From Hymenolepis diminuta (taxonomy: Eukaryota > Platyhelminthes > Cestoda > Cyclophyllidea > Hymenolepididae): a stretch of 64,000 bases of DNA. Every line of letters begins with the position of its first letter. The stretch's first letter is position 1. Positions 24,775 through 37,809 of the stretch are shown piece by piece. Location: assembly GCA_900708905.1 (NCBI GenBank), contig CAADRB010000001.1, positions 5,368,649-5,432,648 of the forward strand, given 5' to 3'. A program made the position numbers and the translations under genes. The notes under the pieces are model-generated. The model saw nothing but the letters and a program-made list of their open reading frames with translations, was not told where the DNA came from and did not search any database.

Positions 24775-27700
24775 TTCTGGAACGAATCAAGGGTAAAATA
24801 GTAGCATTTCTTTACAAATAGGTGACCTTGATGTTCCTCTAAAGTATACAACCAATTTTTTAATAAGATGAACTCATGTATTTTTATTTCCTATTAACAA
24901 CCTGTTGCCATATAGTTGTTATATTTTAAAATAGCTTGATCAATATCTGATATGACCCTACGTCTGTGTTTATTGGAGCTCAAACAATCACTTAAATACC
25001 ATGTTTTTAAACTAAATCATTAACGTATAAGTTAATATTTTAATATTTTTTATTTTGTATTACTTATTTCGGTAATATTATATCGTTTGCCTCCTATAAA
25101 TGAACCTTAGTTCATTTAGCGGCCGAATAATTTCGCCTTGAACAAATCAGTGCCTGACCACCTGAAATAGTCATCCCTAAGTTCCAAAAGCGATTCCAAT
25201 TTCGCCCCTTTGCTTATGATTTTTTAGCATTTTATTAAAATGAAAAATTACTTAATAACTTTAAAAAACGCAAGATTGCAATATATTCAACAAATTGTGT
25301 TTCAAATTGAGGGAAAGAGTGGAAGTAACAAGTAAAATGAGAAAAAAGTCAAAAGCGTTTTACATTCTTTGAAGGTCAAATTCTTTAGGCACCTTACGAA
25401 GTTAGCATGTGGGGCAATATTCAAACTTTTTGAATTTTAAAACATCTACTACAAAGTCTACTTTGATTCTGAAAGAAAAATTAATTAAATGGTGCTAGAT
25501 CAAATGATAAACCGCGAAACGGGCGGTAAACCACAAATCGATCTCCCTAAATTATATACTTAGAGCTAGGCGTTTGACTCCCTCCAGTATATTTATAAGA
25601 ACAATAATAAATGAAAATCACAAACAATCATATAAAATACAGGATGATTAATAAAAAATTCACGGACCTTGATATGCAGTTCAATTAACACAAAGGTCTA
25701 TGTAAAATACCCCTAAAGATGAGTTACAAATCAATAAAATACCCATTAGCATGCCCTTTAAATTTATAGAATTTACTATTTCAACCACATATTACTGAAT
25801 GTTATATCAATTTATGTGAATAATTCCCCAAATTCTACAAAGTCTTATGACAACATCCAACTTCATTCTTATGTACACTGACTGCAAATAACGCAGCGGC
25901 AATTTCGGTGAGCCTCATGTTTATAAATCTATATTTAGCAAAAATAAACAATAAAGAAGGAATTTTGTATGTCTAGCAATGTTTTAATAAATTAAAGAAA
26001 AACAATAATGCAATAAATTAAATTTTTATAAAAAATGTTAAAGTTAAATACTTATTTGAAAAAAACATAATCGAATAATTGGGATGAAGGTCAGATTTAG
26101 AGAAAAAATACAATTAACAACGCAACTTTTCTCAAACCACACATATGTACATATATATAATTCATAATATGATCGTTTTATCAAATATTATTTGAATAAA
26201 CACTCAAGTTAGTATCTAATTCCATTCATACAAAGTTATTTGTCTCCCAGTGTATTTTAGCTGAGTACCTCACGTATTTAGTCAAACTTGAAGCATTGAA
26301 TACATAATATACTGAGGAAATTTTGTAATTCTACCATAATCGTGGGAGAGAATTTGAGTCTGGTTTCCGGGGATGTGAAGACAAGCTTCATACGAGACCG
26401 TGAGGGATTTAAGAATGCTCACAATGGAGAGGTTACTATAGAAATTGGTACGCTTCCTGCATAATAAACCCGAAAAGATACTAAAATAGACTCACAACCT
26501 GGGAGCTACTGAAACTTAATTTTCTGATTTATCATCAGTAATCTTAAGGAAATCCTGAAAATGTGTCTTATTTTCAGAAGCTTGATTCCATTTGAGTAAA
26601 AAATAAATGAAAATCGGAGTCTTTTTGAGGGGAGAAATTGAAAAAGTTTATCGTTTGGTTTCAGGAGATTTTCAATTCAATTGCACGCAAGTTCAAGAAA
26701 AATCCGAATGAAGTTTTGTATAAATAAAGGCCTTGCGCATTTTGAATTCAATTATTGGTAGTGGAAATTTAAATAAATCCGTTTTGCGTTAGTTTAACTC
26801 ATATTTGAGGAAATAAGTGGAGTGTTTAAGTTGACCCAATATAACAAGTAGGGTAATCATTCGTCTTCTTTAGATTCCACATATTAATCCAAAATTTTTC
26901 CAAACTTCCGTGGGAGGTAAATTTGACGGCGTTTCGGACTCTTATTATACATAGAAAGAACTTGAAGAACTGCTCAATGGTAAATTTTAAGGTTCGGTAT
27001 AAATGATTGTTAATATTTAATGGCAGAAGAGACTTAGAGTCTGCCAGAGGTAACCTAAGAGAACAACTATATTTCGGAATCAGGGTGGTTATTATCATTC
27101 TGTTAGTATCCTGGATAGAAGAAATATCTTATTTGAATGATATGATCTAACATCCAAATTCTATTTTGACAATAATAATCGAATCCTGCGGATATAAATT
27201 CAGTCAGAAATCAAGATGAAAATTCCCGAAATATGACCTTTAGGTAAAGTACCCTTTGAAGAAAAAGCCCCCAACCGGAATTCAAAACCGAATAAAACAA
27301 GAGTTTTTGATACCTCTATCGCCGCCAATCTCTTTTATTGAATTCAACCACTTGTCCCGTGTTTAGACACGATTAAAATGGATTTTACCATTCTTAAGAG
27401 TATTAATATTTTTGGGGTAAATTACAATAATTTTATGGAATCCTTGTCCGACTTGAAAAGTCCATGCATACCGAAAAATTTTTCCATAGTGGGACTTCAG
27501 TTTCTTTCTGAGGATTTCGAACTTCTGCTCTGTATATTTAATGCAAAATTTGTTTATTTGTGACTTGTTAAAGCGTTATTATGCTAATATTAACAAGAAA
27601 TTAAAAACCTTTTCTAAAGATATCGAAAAAGTTATTTTCTTTTTATAAAATTTAATTTGTGATTCAAAAGTTGATACAAATTAAGCCTGAATCTCCGTTT

Positions 27701-28200
27701 TATATAAACAGGCAATATCCAAATCACAACATAATTAAATAGATTAAAATTTTATTCAAAATAAATAGACCTTATTGTACGCATCAGTAAAATTTGGCAA
27801 AGTTGTTGAATGTGTAGAGAGAAGATGTACCAGAAATGCGCAAAGAAATAAAATATATGCCTGAAAGTCAAGGAAATTTAAACGTGTCTGTGCTAATCTT
27901 TTTCCTTCGACCATCTATGATTTAGAAACTTCGTCTGACAGAACTAAAAGACGTATATTTTCCTTAAAATTAAAATGCATATCAAAGAAATAAATGACGA
28001 TCGATATGGCTCCTTCAGGAAATTTGTTGTCACTCTAAACCTCTTACTTCCATGAGGAGGAAAGATAAAAGTTAGTGATTTTAATTAATCTCATAACAGA
28101 ATTCGGCATTATTTAAATTATCGCGAATTAAGTAAATTGCAAAAGTAAACCAGCAATTTGCAAAAACATAAGTTTACAAATATACAGCAATGGTGCTATA
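24775..28200. other. AT-rich sequence, no gene seen
   Basis: Long AT-rich stretch. The minus-strand open stretch at 26,826-27,098 and the plus one at 27,378-27,563 show no recognisable motif or splice boundary. Confidence 0.45.
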
Positions 28201-28211
28201 GAAGGCTAAAT

Positions 28212-28470
28212 GCTTGGGTCGCCAAATACAAAACTACGAAGAGTAAGAAGGAAGGTATAGGGTAATAAAGAGAGTACTTTAATGGGGCATAGCAGAGGTA
28301 GAAAGAAAATGAGAAGAGACCGCGAAACGGAAGGCAGGACGAGTTGGGTGAGTAATTTTATCGCAGGGATAGACCGGTTAAGAGTTTGAAATGAGCCAGG
28401 AATGATGTGCGGATGAAACAAAAGAACGTTGGAGTCCGGTCAGGAGGAAGATTACCTCTGGTTCTCTATT
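28212..28470 (-). repeat. LTR-like block with primer-binding-site-like motif
   Basis: Read on the minus strand, a pyrimidine-rich, GC-richer block of about 240 bp ends in TTTGTATTTGGCGACCCAAGC. TGGCGACCC is the style of sequence found immediately after the 5' LTR in Gypsy-type elements, where a tRNA primes reverse transcription. The complementary plus-strand motif is at 28,212-28,226. I see no gag on the expected side (below 28,200). The S/L/P-rich open stretch here reflects the pyrimidine bias. Confidence 0.33.
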
Positions 28471-28479
28471 GATAGAGTC

Positions 28480-29260
28480 GGCAAATGATTAAAATTGCTA
28501 AAGGATACTGTGAGAATTCAGCTGTGAAGGCAAGAGTAAACACATGATCATTAAGAAGTTGAGAAAAAGGGGGAGGGAGTGTCTTATAATCATTTGAGTA
28601 GTCGAATTTCTAACAGAAGTGCTAATCTGTCTAGATATACGTTACCTCAAATCCTAGAAAGAATCCATCACAAACAACTCACAATTTTTACTGGAATATA
28701 ATTTTAAAATTAATCGTTTCAAATAATTAGGTAGTAATGATAAATGCCAGTATATATCTCGGAATTTAAGTTATATAACGTCAAATTCTTTTGATTTCCC
28801 ACTGGAACTAAGTTTGAATTTTTAGTCGTAAAGGCCGGAGTAAGGTGTGATATAAAAGGAGTAGATTCAAATAGAGTACTCTTAAAGATACCAGAATATA
28901 GTAATTAATATGAAACTCCTGTTACGGAATGTCAATTTTAAACTAAGCAGAGATTCAATTTCGCACATCTTATTCCAGAACAAATTAGTCACCATCAACC
29001 TGAAGCTCGTAATTTAAATTTTTAATTTGATCTGATTCATTGAAACAAAGCTATTTTAGAGGCATTTTTTATTTATTTCAATTAATTTCTGGGGATGTTT
29101 AACCTATTGGAACTTGTTAGACATGGATATTAAACTTTACATGGATATCAATGAATCAGTATAAAATAAATTTTAAATATATTCCCCTGAAAGCATTATA
29201 CGTGATTGTGAAATAAATTAAAAAGAAAATCACGAGCAGTTTATAAAGAGGCGTTACAAG
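28480..29260. other. AT-rich sequence, no gene seen
   Basis: I see no open stretch of note and no shared repeat. Confidence 0.4.
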
Positions 29261-29261
29261 A

Positions 29262-29365
29262 CGTTGCTCAAATGTATGGCTAAATGGTATGTCCACATCC
29301 TTAAGCTACTGGCCGTGAATACTTGATGGCCAAATCCTCGTCTCAGAGCCGCTTAACTGCCGGCC
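29262..29365 (+). repeat. tRNA-like SINE fragment
   Basis: TGGCTAAATGGT at 29,277-29,288 fits a tRNA A box. About 37 bases later, GATGGCCAAATCCTCG (29,325-29,340) resembles the T-arm and B box of a Ser/Leu-type tRNA (GGTTCGAATCC), followed by a CAGAGCCGC tail. The acceptor stem cannot be paired, so this is not a functional tRNA gene. It is probably a decayed tRNA-derived SINE, perhaps related to the one near 11.9 kb. Confidence 0.35.
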
Positions 29366-29369
29366 CCAA

Positions 29370-31395
29370 ATTACCTAAAAAAGGAAATAGTCAGAGCAAA
29401 TGAGTAAATAAAGTAGGTACATGTAAGTGCTTGTCGTCATTTTAACAGAGAGATTTAAATAGATAGGTCTACTCTAAGTCCCTGTTAAGCCCCTGATACA
29501 AATAGAGTGAAAGATAAAACAAAATTTAGGGCTACCGTGATGAATGTGCTCGTTCTCAGTACATACAGGAGAAAAACACGAGATCCTTAAAAATTGAGTT
29601 GTTATTGAGGCAAATTAGGGCAGCAAAGTATTTTCAGATATTTCGGAGATTAACAGAAGATTTATTTATCTGTGGTCTTTGAAATACAAAAGAAAATTGC
29701 TCAAAAATGTGGATTAGAGAATCAGTAGAAGCTCATATGGATTTAAAGTGAGATTTTCACGGAATTTTATGTTGTATATTGGTCATTCAATCATTTGCTT
29801 ATGTCATGCCAATAAACACATTAGCTCTTTGTATCCATTCAGAAATATAATTGACCAACCAAAGGTTTAGAAATAAAGTATAAATTAATAAACCATCCAA
29901 AGAGAAGCTAATTAGTTTATTTACTTAGAAACTAGACATAAAATACACACCATACGGTTAAGAGACTAACACTGGAAGTGGGTATGACAATGAGCGTTTA
30001 GGAAGTTGCGCATTGGATAACGGGTACAAGAAATGCAGATTACGGATGGGAAACGAAGAGTTGTAAAATGATGAAAGATGTAAGACCAATTTGGATTGTG
30101 AATGATGAAGCAGGTCCTTAGCACAGAAGCTTACCAGCCCACCATTGTTCACAAATGTTGGGGTCCACAATTATACTCTCAACAGAAATAAAAGATAGAA
30201 AATAGATATACGACTTGTAAAAACAAGGAATTCTACTTGGAATTATAAAAAACCTAGTTAAATGTTGGTCTTGAGCGCTATTTTGATTTACATATTCGTA
30301 AAACGGGACTTTTTTAATAAAATTTTAACTCTAGGATGCTTAATTTTGTCGTTATCTTCGAACTGTTAACCAGATATTCGTTGACTTTGAAATAAGGAAA
30401 GAGAAAATACAGACGTGCAATTACTCTAGGGTTTTATTTGGATCTAGCAAAGATTATTTAACTAAATACGAGTGATCTTTAAGTTATTGATGATTGAAGG
30501 CAATTTTTCAGTTGTCTTCATTAAAGCTACAGCTACTCAGATTCAAAGAAGAGGAAAAGAGAGGGCTGATAGTTCCAACTAAAGTTCATGTATTTGATAA
30601 AATGAATTTGCTTATATAGGCTTGGAGAGGTGATAAACGATCGGTTACTTGGTTTGCTAATAATTGCAGCGACGGGTTCTTCACAAATGGTCTTACATAT
30701 CCAGGTGTAAAGGTGGGAACCCAATAATCTATAATCCAGCTTGTGAGAAATGGAGATTGCCAGTTTCGTTCAAGAGTAACGAAAGTATTTGATTAAGTGT
30801 CCCAAGAGAAGGTCAAAACACAGTCGATTTGATAACAGGTTTTGTTTCAATATCAGTCACTTCGGAAGCAACATGCATCAGCATGCTGATAAGCCTAATG
30901 GACGTCTTAAAGACAATCGCTGGAACGGTCATCCAGAGACAAGCTCAAAATCAATGCCTATGAATATGCAATTGGCGTTGTTGCAATTAAAAAGCATAAA
31001 TTTATTGACTTAGTAAAGGCCGATGTTTTGTGCTTGATAGTTGCCATTAATGTGTCGTTGGTTCTGCGATGCATAATTATATAAATACTAACAAATAATA
31101 ATAAAGTTATTGTTTTGCTCCTCCTCAAAACTTATCCATAATGGAAAATTCATCTTTCTATTCTAAATGATCAATTAACTCACCTATCATTCCAGCGGAA
31201 AATTTTGAAAAAATACTTATAACTTGCATGTACTTCGCTAAAATTTAATAATTTTCGGAGCGGAAGAGGTATGGATAGAAAAATAATGAACGCGTACTGT
31301 AGAGACATTATTTGAAATGTATTTAATGAATTTCAAATTTTATGCAGTGTTTCATAAATAGTTTACTTCTTTTATCATTCCGAGCAAAAGATTCA
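29370..31395. other. Unassigned sequence with pyrimidine-biased minus strand
   Basis: The blocks at 29,958-30,170 and 30,533-30,724 are less AT-rich and pyrimidine-biased on the minus strand, like the LTR-like blocks elsewhere, but I found no partner copy for either. The plus open stretch 30,789-31,013 has varied composition (KRRSKHSRFDNRF near its start) but lacks convincing splice sites. Nothing can be named. Confidence 0.35.
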
Positions 31396-31495
31396 NNNNN
31401 NNNNNNNNNNNNNNNNNNNNNNNNNNNNNNNNNNNNNNNNNNNNNNNNNNNNNNNNNNNNNNNNNNNNNNNNNNNNNNNNNNNNNNNNNNNNNNN
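31396..31495. other. Assembly gap (100 N)
   Basis: One hundred consecutive N, a conventional placeholder for a scaffold gap of unknown size. The open frame drawn across it is artificial. Confidence 0.99.
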
Positions 31496-31499
31496 AAAT

Positions 31500-34085
31500 C
31501 TGTAGTTTGAACGAGGTTAGCGGTTAAAACAACCAATTCTCTCTTTAATTAAATTTGAGCAAAATGAAGAAGTGTAAGACTGTATGAAAATACCTACGGA
31601 AGAGAAAGCAGCACTTTTGCAATAGCTACCACAGGCGAAATGACAAACAAGGGCTTCCAGGGTCAAACTTCTAGAGGCATTAAGTTTAATATAAGACCGG
31701 GGAGGTTGAAATCTTCAGAGAGCAAAATTTCATCCTCAATGTTGACATTGATTTCGATAAGAACCTCTTTAAAGTAACCATTAAAATGTGAAAAAAATAA
31801 CAATTCATTCTAATGAACTGAGAACGCAAGTCATAAGTAAATATGTTGCCTCCTATTGGCCAAATCTTCCAACTCTTTCGCTAAATTATATCCTTAATGC
31901 TATTTATCTGCTTGTCCCAGAAGAACAATTTTTAACATTTTATGAATAAATGAGGCATTAATATAACCACATTGTCTGAAAGATTTAAGATAGTAATATG
32001 AACTTGCATATATAATCGCACTATATCATTAACTCATAAACTTCTAACCGTGTATTTAATTCATTTGTTTACATTATAATACCATGCGTAATTTTCTGAT
32101 AGACAAAAGGAGGTATATTTCGAAATTTTATTCATAGTTGAGATATAATAGATCTTTTTCTTTGAAAAAATTTGATCATCCTCACTTCTCTAAATGAAAT
32201 TAGTGAAATGGTTATGTTTAGATTTGATAATCACCCACCTTAACTTGCAGTAGAAATCTAGCAAAATCTAGAACATCTACTTTAACGGAACCGCAGAAGC
32301 CGGGAACACAGGGAGAAAATGAAGGGCTTATTTGCGTAGTATCCACTACATAATGTTTATAATGTTCCTCAAGGCTTTAATTTCAAAAGTGCAGAAAAAA
32401 GAAGCATACTATGCAATATTTTGTGATTATCTGAAATTCACTTAATCGGCAACAATTTGAACAATACCGAGTTTTTGTTTATTGATGGATCGAAAAAGGA
32501 GATTTGCGAGAATTGACATGATTTAGTAGTACCGAAGCTGTTTTCCGATTGATGGTCTTATCCTAAAATGCCTCACCACAAAATGATCGGTCTTAAAACG
32601 AAAAAAGTACACGCACGGTTCTCAAAGTTAAAATAAGTAATTTATGTTTCTAACTTCTTAGGGTGTGCCTCTAACGGACTTCATAAAATGTGTCTAAATT
32701 ACATCGACAGGAACAATGAGATTAAGCTTCGCATCTGGGATTCATTTCCCTAATATTAGAGTGCAAAATAATAAATTGAGTTACTTTTTAAAGGAGGTAA
32801 TAAATTTAAAGTTTTTTCTGATAGTTAGTTATTTTCTTCCCGCACCGCATTATTCGTTTATCAATATTTTCTTTGTCAATTTGCACCGAATACCAATCGC
32901 TGGATTTGGTTATTTGGGACTTTGAATTTTATTAATATATATTGGACTTTCAAATTTCTCTCATTGGTAAAATTACCTTAAATAGAGTATTAGCCAAAAG
33001 TGTTTCAATATAAGATACAGAAGAACATTTCAATAAGAGATAAAGGAAAGGAGAAGATTGGACTCAGTGGAGAATTTTGGATTCCATATGCTGACAAATC
33101 CTTTATTTAATGGACGAAGTACACTGTCTCACCGAGGATTTAAATTTTAGAAATTGACCCCTCATTGTCTCCGGATGAGTTCATGATCACAGTGTCCAGA
33201 GCTTTTCGGTCATGTGAATAAATGAAAGGGTTAATTTTTATCATCTCTATGTGTTGGTATCTTTCCATACCTTTTTAAATGTTTCTTTAACTACCTCAGC
33301 TATGATATGTTAAAATTATCTAAGGTTAGTAGTATTATGAAAATCATTCCGTCTTATCAACCCTAAATGGCAAGACTGACTGATCAATTAGCACCGTGCA
33401 TTATTAACATGAAATTGGTTAATGATAGGCGTAACGAGTCTTGAAAATTAAACAAATATTATTCAATCTGGATTAGGAAGGCAAATGAAGTAAGACCCAT
33501 TCAAACTCTCACATTGCTTTCAATATCTGTTCGGTCAACTCCCCTTCATCACTTATTGGACCATTGAAACCATCTTTTTCTCCAAGTAAAAAATATGATA
33601 TTTTTCTTCCTTCTGTGGATTGTAATAGTACTCAAATAGCTCATTGCATACAGATTTGCCACACTTTTGAAGATGTAATGTTTGCACTGTGAATTTATCG
33701 GATTTAAAAGATCGGACAAAATTTTCTTCAAAGCAGGACTCACTTATTCATATTGAATTTAATAATTTTAAAATTAAGTTTTAATTGCATTATTTGCCTT
33801 ATTTTAACTCCAGTATATTTGACTTTAATGATTCGTCGTAATTAATGATATTAGGGAGATTAACAAGCCCTAGTTAATATTATTAAACATAAATACTACA
33901 TTTTTATTAATATACTAAAACAGAAGAAACCGTACTCCCTAACCACAAGAACCGGTAAATTTATGATACACACAGAATGGCATGCTACACAAAATGACTT
34001 TCTGGAATTTATAGTCCTTGATAGTCCTCTTCCAAAACTCCATTTTTCCGCATTAAATTTCTAAAATCTACCGAAAGTGGATAAC
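31500..34085. other. AT-rich sequence, no gene seen
   Basis: I see no recognisable motif, shared repeat or exon-like stretch. The open stretches at 32,716-32,925 and 33,549-33,743 look like chance. Confidence 0.45.
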
Positions 34086-34099
34086 AAAGTCAAATAAGC

Positions 34100-34440
34100 T
34101 ATAAAGTGAAGAGGACCAAGAATATGCTGAGAGCTATGTCAAGGTATCAGAGATTTTTACCTCATTTCAGTTCTGAATTGGGGTAGAACAATAATTACTA
34201 AATGGATAATTCACAATATGAAATTCAGTTGTCATGATTAGTCACGTGGATTGCAGTAAATGCTTGCCTACGATATCTAGCGCTAATTCACCTGCCCGTT
34301 AATAAAGAGGATCAGACGTGCTACTTTAATTCACTTTTTCTTCCAATGTTTGTAGAGGCAAAATTTCCCCAATGTATGATATTCTGCACCTTACAATTTA
34401 ACATAGTAGAGACAGTAGAGGTAGTGGAGGTATCCATAAA
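34100..34440 (+). repeat. Interspersed repeat A, copy 2
   Basis: It contains GAGAGCTATGTCAAGGTATC, then GTGGATTGCAGTAAATGCTT and GCCTACGATATC, then GAGGATCAGACGTGCTACTT and an AATTCACTTTTTCTTCCAATG block. These are shared in order with the copies at 53.2 kb and, more weakly, 5.8 and 57.9 kb. The 3' block with the splice-donor-like end seen in copy 1 is degraded here. It lies on the same strand as all other copies. Confidence 0.6.
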
Positions 34441-34449
34441 AACATGGTC

Positions 34450-35480
34450 TAGAAATGTTGGTATATAGCATTTTTTTGTAGAAAATCTGCGACTTTTAGG
34501 TGAACTTTAACATTTCGTTAAAATTTTTACACTTAAATAATACTAATGGCTTTAAAAACTCAGAATGTGATTGAGATAAATTTACACTGGCTGACTGAGT
34601 GGTTAGACAATTGAGAATTAAGGAGATGAAAATATAATTTAATTGTTGAAGTGAGTAGCAGCTATAATTGCTATTAATTGTAGTCTTTGCTCCTTTAAGG
34701 AAGTATGCTTTGATCTGACGTTTTGGTATGTGAAAACAGTGTTAAACTCCCACCCTCTACGTAACTATCATTTTAACCTCCATCTCTCTTACCTCGAAAC
34801 AAAACTGCATTTCATTTTAAGGATATCCTCATTACTTCCACAATCAACAAGCTGATATCTCGATCAAAAGAATGAAAGCCATAAGTTCTCATTGTCATAG
34901 CAAAGGTTTATCACAATTTAAGGCACTTTTGGAGATTGGAGGACTTCTTCCCAAACACATCGCGGTGAAGTGAGACAATTTCATCAAATTAAGGGGAGAA
35001 AACTATTCTTAGGCAGACAACACATTTAGTTTTATATTTTCCGTCTGTCTTCTTCATCATCTGTACTATCAGCAAGATTAAGCAAATGTTCGATTGCATT
35101 GTGATCATAGTGAAATTAATTGAACCAGAGATTCTGTATGTGGTTTGAGTAAGGAGATATCCAATATTGAGTTTAAATTCAACAATATTTAATGACATTT
35201 ATAGAATAAATAATAAAATGTTGAGTGCCTGTCAACATTTTATCACCAAATTTTAAAATCTACAACATCGATATCCCCATAAAAAGTGGGAAAACAACAA
35301 GTTATTGCTTTTATGGTAAAAATGCATCAACTGGAACTGAGTATATCACGTTGTCCACACGAGCAATATAAGGGTCAGCCGTTGCTTCAATAAAAATAAT
35401 AATACGAAGAAAATCCAAAATTATCATTTAATTCGTTAAGGAAGATATGTAATGATTTGGCGTAATCATATATTGGCCTT
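34450..35480. other. AT-rich sequence, no gene seen
   Basis: I see no shared repeat or exon-like stretch. The minus open stretch 34,989-35,198 has no motif. Confidence 0.45.
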
Positions 35481-35499
35481 AACAATAATAAAAAAGTTC

Positions 35500-36085
35500 G
35501 ATTGTTGTTGACCGTTGTTGTTGCTTTACTGCACGCAATAATGATGTCTTCTTTTTACTTTTTGTATCAATACGTACAAGTTATTCGTTTATCACCATGC
35601 TAGCTCAAGTTTGGATATGTATATATGGACTGGTGTTGTAGTTAAATGACAACCAACGGTTTGCAGCTAACAAATTACGACAACAATAACAGTCACCAAT
35701 TCGTAGCTGTTTGAGTGAGAGCTAACAACAATCGTGGAGCAGAACACCGAGAGTTAATTAGACCAAAGTGTACTCAAGTAAGCCACAACGAGTTTGAAAC
35801 GAGCAGGAAGTGTAGGAGCCGGTAACTGACACGCGTGCGTTGTTATTGGGTGGAACACAAAGATAGCTTTATGTGAGTCACTTGGGTAAGGACGCGCGAG
35901 AACATGAGCGCAGACGTGTTTTTTAGGTGAAGCGAGGCGGCTATAGAAAAGAGGGAAATCGATGGACGCGTTTAGACATGTCAGACAGACGGGGCTTATG
36001 CGTCATAGGGACATAAATGAGGTCGCTCCAACTTCGTGGGTGGAAAAACTGAGGTATTATCGTGGAGAATGCGAATAAAAGGTAA
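35500..36085 (-). repeat. LTR and leader of a Gypsy-type element, family X (minus copy)
   Basis: On the minus strand this GC-richer block closely matches 54,560-54,925 on the plus strand. In element order there is an LTR segment with CAAGTGACTCACATAAAG (complement of 35,867-35,886), then a junction CACTTTGG..., then a leader with CGGTGTTCTGCTCCACGATT and GTTGTTAGC..., then a CAACACCA block. The plus copy has a good primer-binding-site-like TGGCGCAGTCAG at the junction, where this copy is mutated. Part of the LTR also matches 51,520-51,760 on the minus strand. The GTTGTT-rich leader gives the region an inverted-repeat look (35,503-35,530 against 35,676-35,735). No gag follows recognisably. Confidence 0.65.
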
Positions 36086-36089
36086 TTCT

Positions 36090-37070
36090 GGAAATGCATA
36101 GAGAGTTATCCTTCACTGAAATGCGTATAAACATGGGTATTTGTTTAAATTTTCAACAAAACAATTCTTTAAATTTTACTAACCACATATTTTTCGTGAG
36201 CAAAAAAAAAGTTTTCAACTTCAGTACTTTAGGAGGCCAGCAGTTAAAGTTGAAGTATTTGAAAATTTGGATAAATTTATAAAGGATCATCCAAACTTTC
36301 TGTCATAGTTATCCATAATTATTGCCTAGATATACCTTTCCTCCTATTTTATGGCACATTAATGAAGTCAAATATTAAGTGGATTTTTTTCCTTTTTTTG
36401 GCGTGGACAAACAAATTATTAATTTTCGAGTCTATGCTCAAAATGCCACATGTCACATTAAAAGCTCCAAATACCCCTGGCGACTATGATTTCTCTCTAT
36501 TAAGCTGGTCCATCTAAAGATAATAAGTACTCGTTAATTTAATTTTAAAGTTTAATTTTAAATTTAAATTTAACACGGATGGTACCGGAAATGAAAAAAA
36601 TAGTCTATTTCATATGAGGTGATATGTTATTATCGACGTAGGTAACCATAAAAATATATCATAACATTGTAGGCTTCTTATTATTAAAATTAAAAATACT
36701 TTTTCAAATTTTGATAAAATAATATCGGAACACGCCAAATGGAAAAATACTATTTGGATAGGGAAAGCCTTGGACTAAATTTCCATTTTTAAGTTAGAAA
36801 TTGGGTTCAGGAACGCCATATAAAGCTCGTATTTGAAAAACATAAATCAAATGTATTAATGAACAGTAACGTGATCGATTTCGTATTAGTTTTTGCATTT
36901 TGGAAAAAAATTAAAATGGAGGCAACTTGACGATCTTAAAGTCCAGATGCAGTAAAGCTGTGACTTGCGACTTACCCCGAAGACTTTCTGATATTGCTTA
37001 GATCGCTTCTATCACCTTTTTTTGTTTGAGTGCTCACCATAATTAAAAATGTAGGCTTTATTGCTTTGCG
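36090..37070. other. AT-rich sequence, no gene seen
   Basis: AT-rich with palindromic A/T runs at about 36,540-36,570. I see no exon-like stretch or shared repeat. Confidence 0.45.
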
Positions 37071-37072
37071 TG

Positions 37073-37099
37073 AATAATAATAATAATAATAGCAATAAT
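37073..37099. repeat. (AAT)n microsatellite
   Basis: Six consecutive AAT units, an interruption (AGC), then two more. It produces a tyrosine run in an open stretch on the minus strand that is not a gene. Confidence 0.9.
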
Positions 37100-37340
37100 A
37101 AAAATTATAATCACGAGTTGGCAAGTAAACATGAGAGACACTAAAGCTGTCCACTCTGAAATGTAGGGAATAAAGGTGATAGGAAGCGGAGCAAAACGTC
37201 GTCACATTCCATAAATCTTGCTTCATTTGAATTTGTTATTTTTCGTTTTTTCTACATTTTATTGAAATGTATAAATTGTCACACGTCTTACTTGTGGCAG
37301 TCTCACGAATTAACTATATTTTGTCCTGTCATACACTTAG

Positions 37341-37435
37341 AAGGCAGAGTATATCCTTCAGACCTTGCCAAAAATGTGTACAACAACCCGGAAAAAAACA
37401 ACCTCTTTGTACTGAACTTGAATGGACATAATCAG
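37341..37435 (+). other. Possible internal coding exon, unassigned
   Basis: An acceptor (CATACACTTAG, ending at 37,340) and a donor (AATCAG/GTACTT, GT at 37,436) bracket 95 bases that are open in one frame. It reads GRVYPSDLAKNVYNNPEKNN and then LFVLNLNGHNQ. The composition is protein-like and unlike the surrounding A/T-driven frames. I recognise no domain. It lies about 400 bp upstream of the gag-like stretch and could equally be part of an older transposon. Confidence 0.22.
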
Positions 37436-37809
37436 GTACTTCCCTGCCATCTGATTTCGGAGTATAATTGGACGGGCAATTTAGGAACAAGGAATGGCTG
37501 GATATGAAATCATCTCAACTTTTAGGATTAATATCATAAGAGCTTCTATTATCCGGAAAAATTTTGAATCACAGGTCGCGACAGGCATAGTCTATATATA
37601 CCAATTCCGATATCTTACCCCTAGATACTTAATTGAATTTATTTATTCCATTTAACTTTCTAAACGGGCAAGATACCAAATTAAGGACAACTTCAAACAT
37701 TTTTAATTACTAGAGCACGATGCAGTTCAGTACATTTCGTAAAAGTTAATTTAAAGTTATTCGTGCAGTATTTTGGCCTTTCAAGAAACAAGTTACTTTC
37801 TTTGTTCAA

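Noticed and set aside
31342..31527. Open frame across the N gap
   Set aside because: Over half of its codons are N. The frame is an artefact of the gap.
35500..35740. Fold-back or MITE based on GTTGTT/AACAAC inverted repeats
   Set aside because: Both arms fall within the leader of the family X element, whose homology to 54.8-54.9 kb explains the sequence better.
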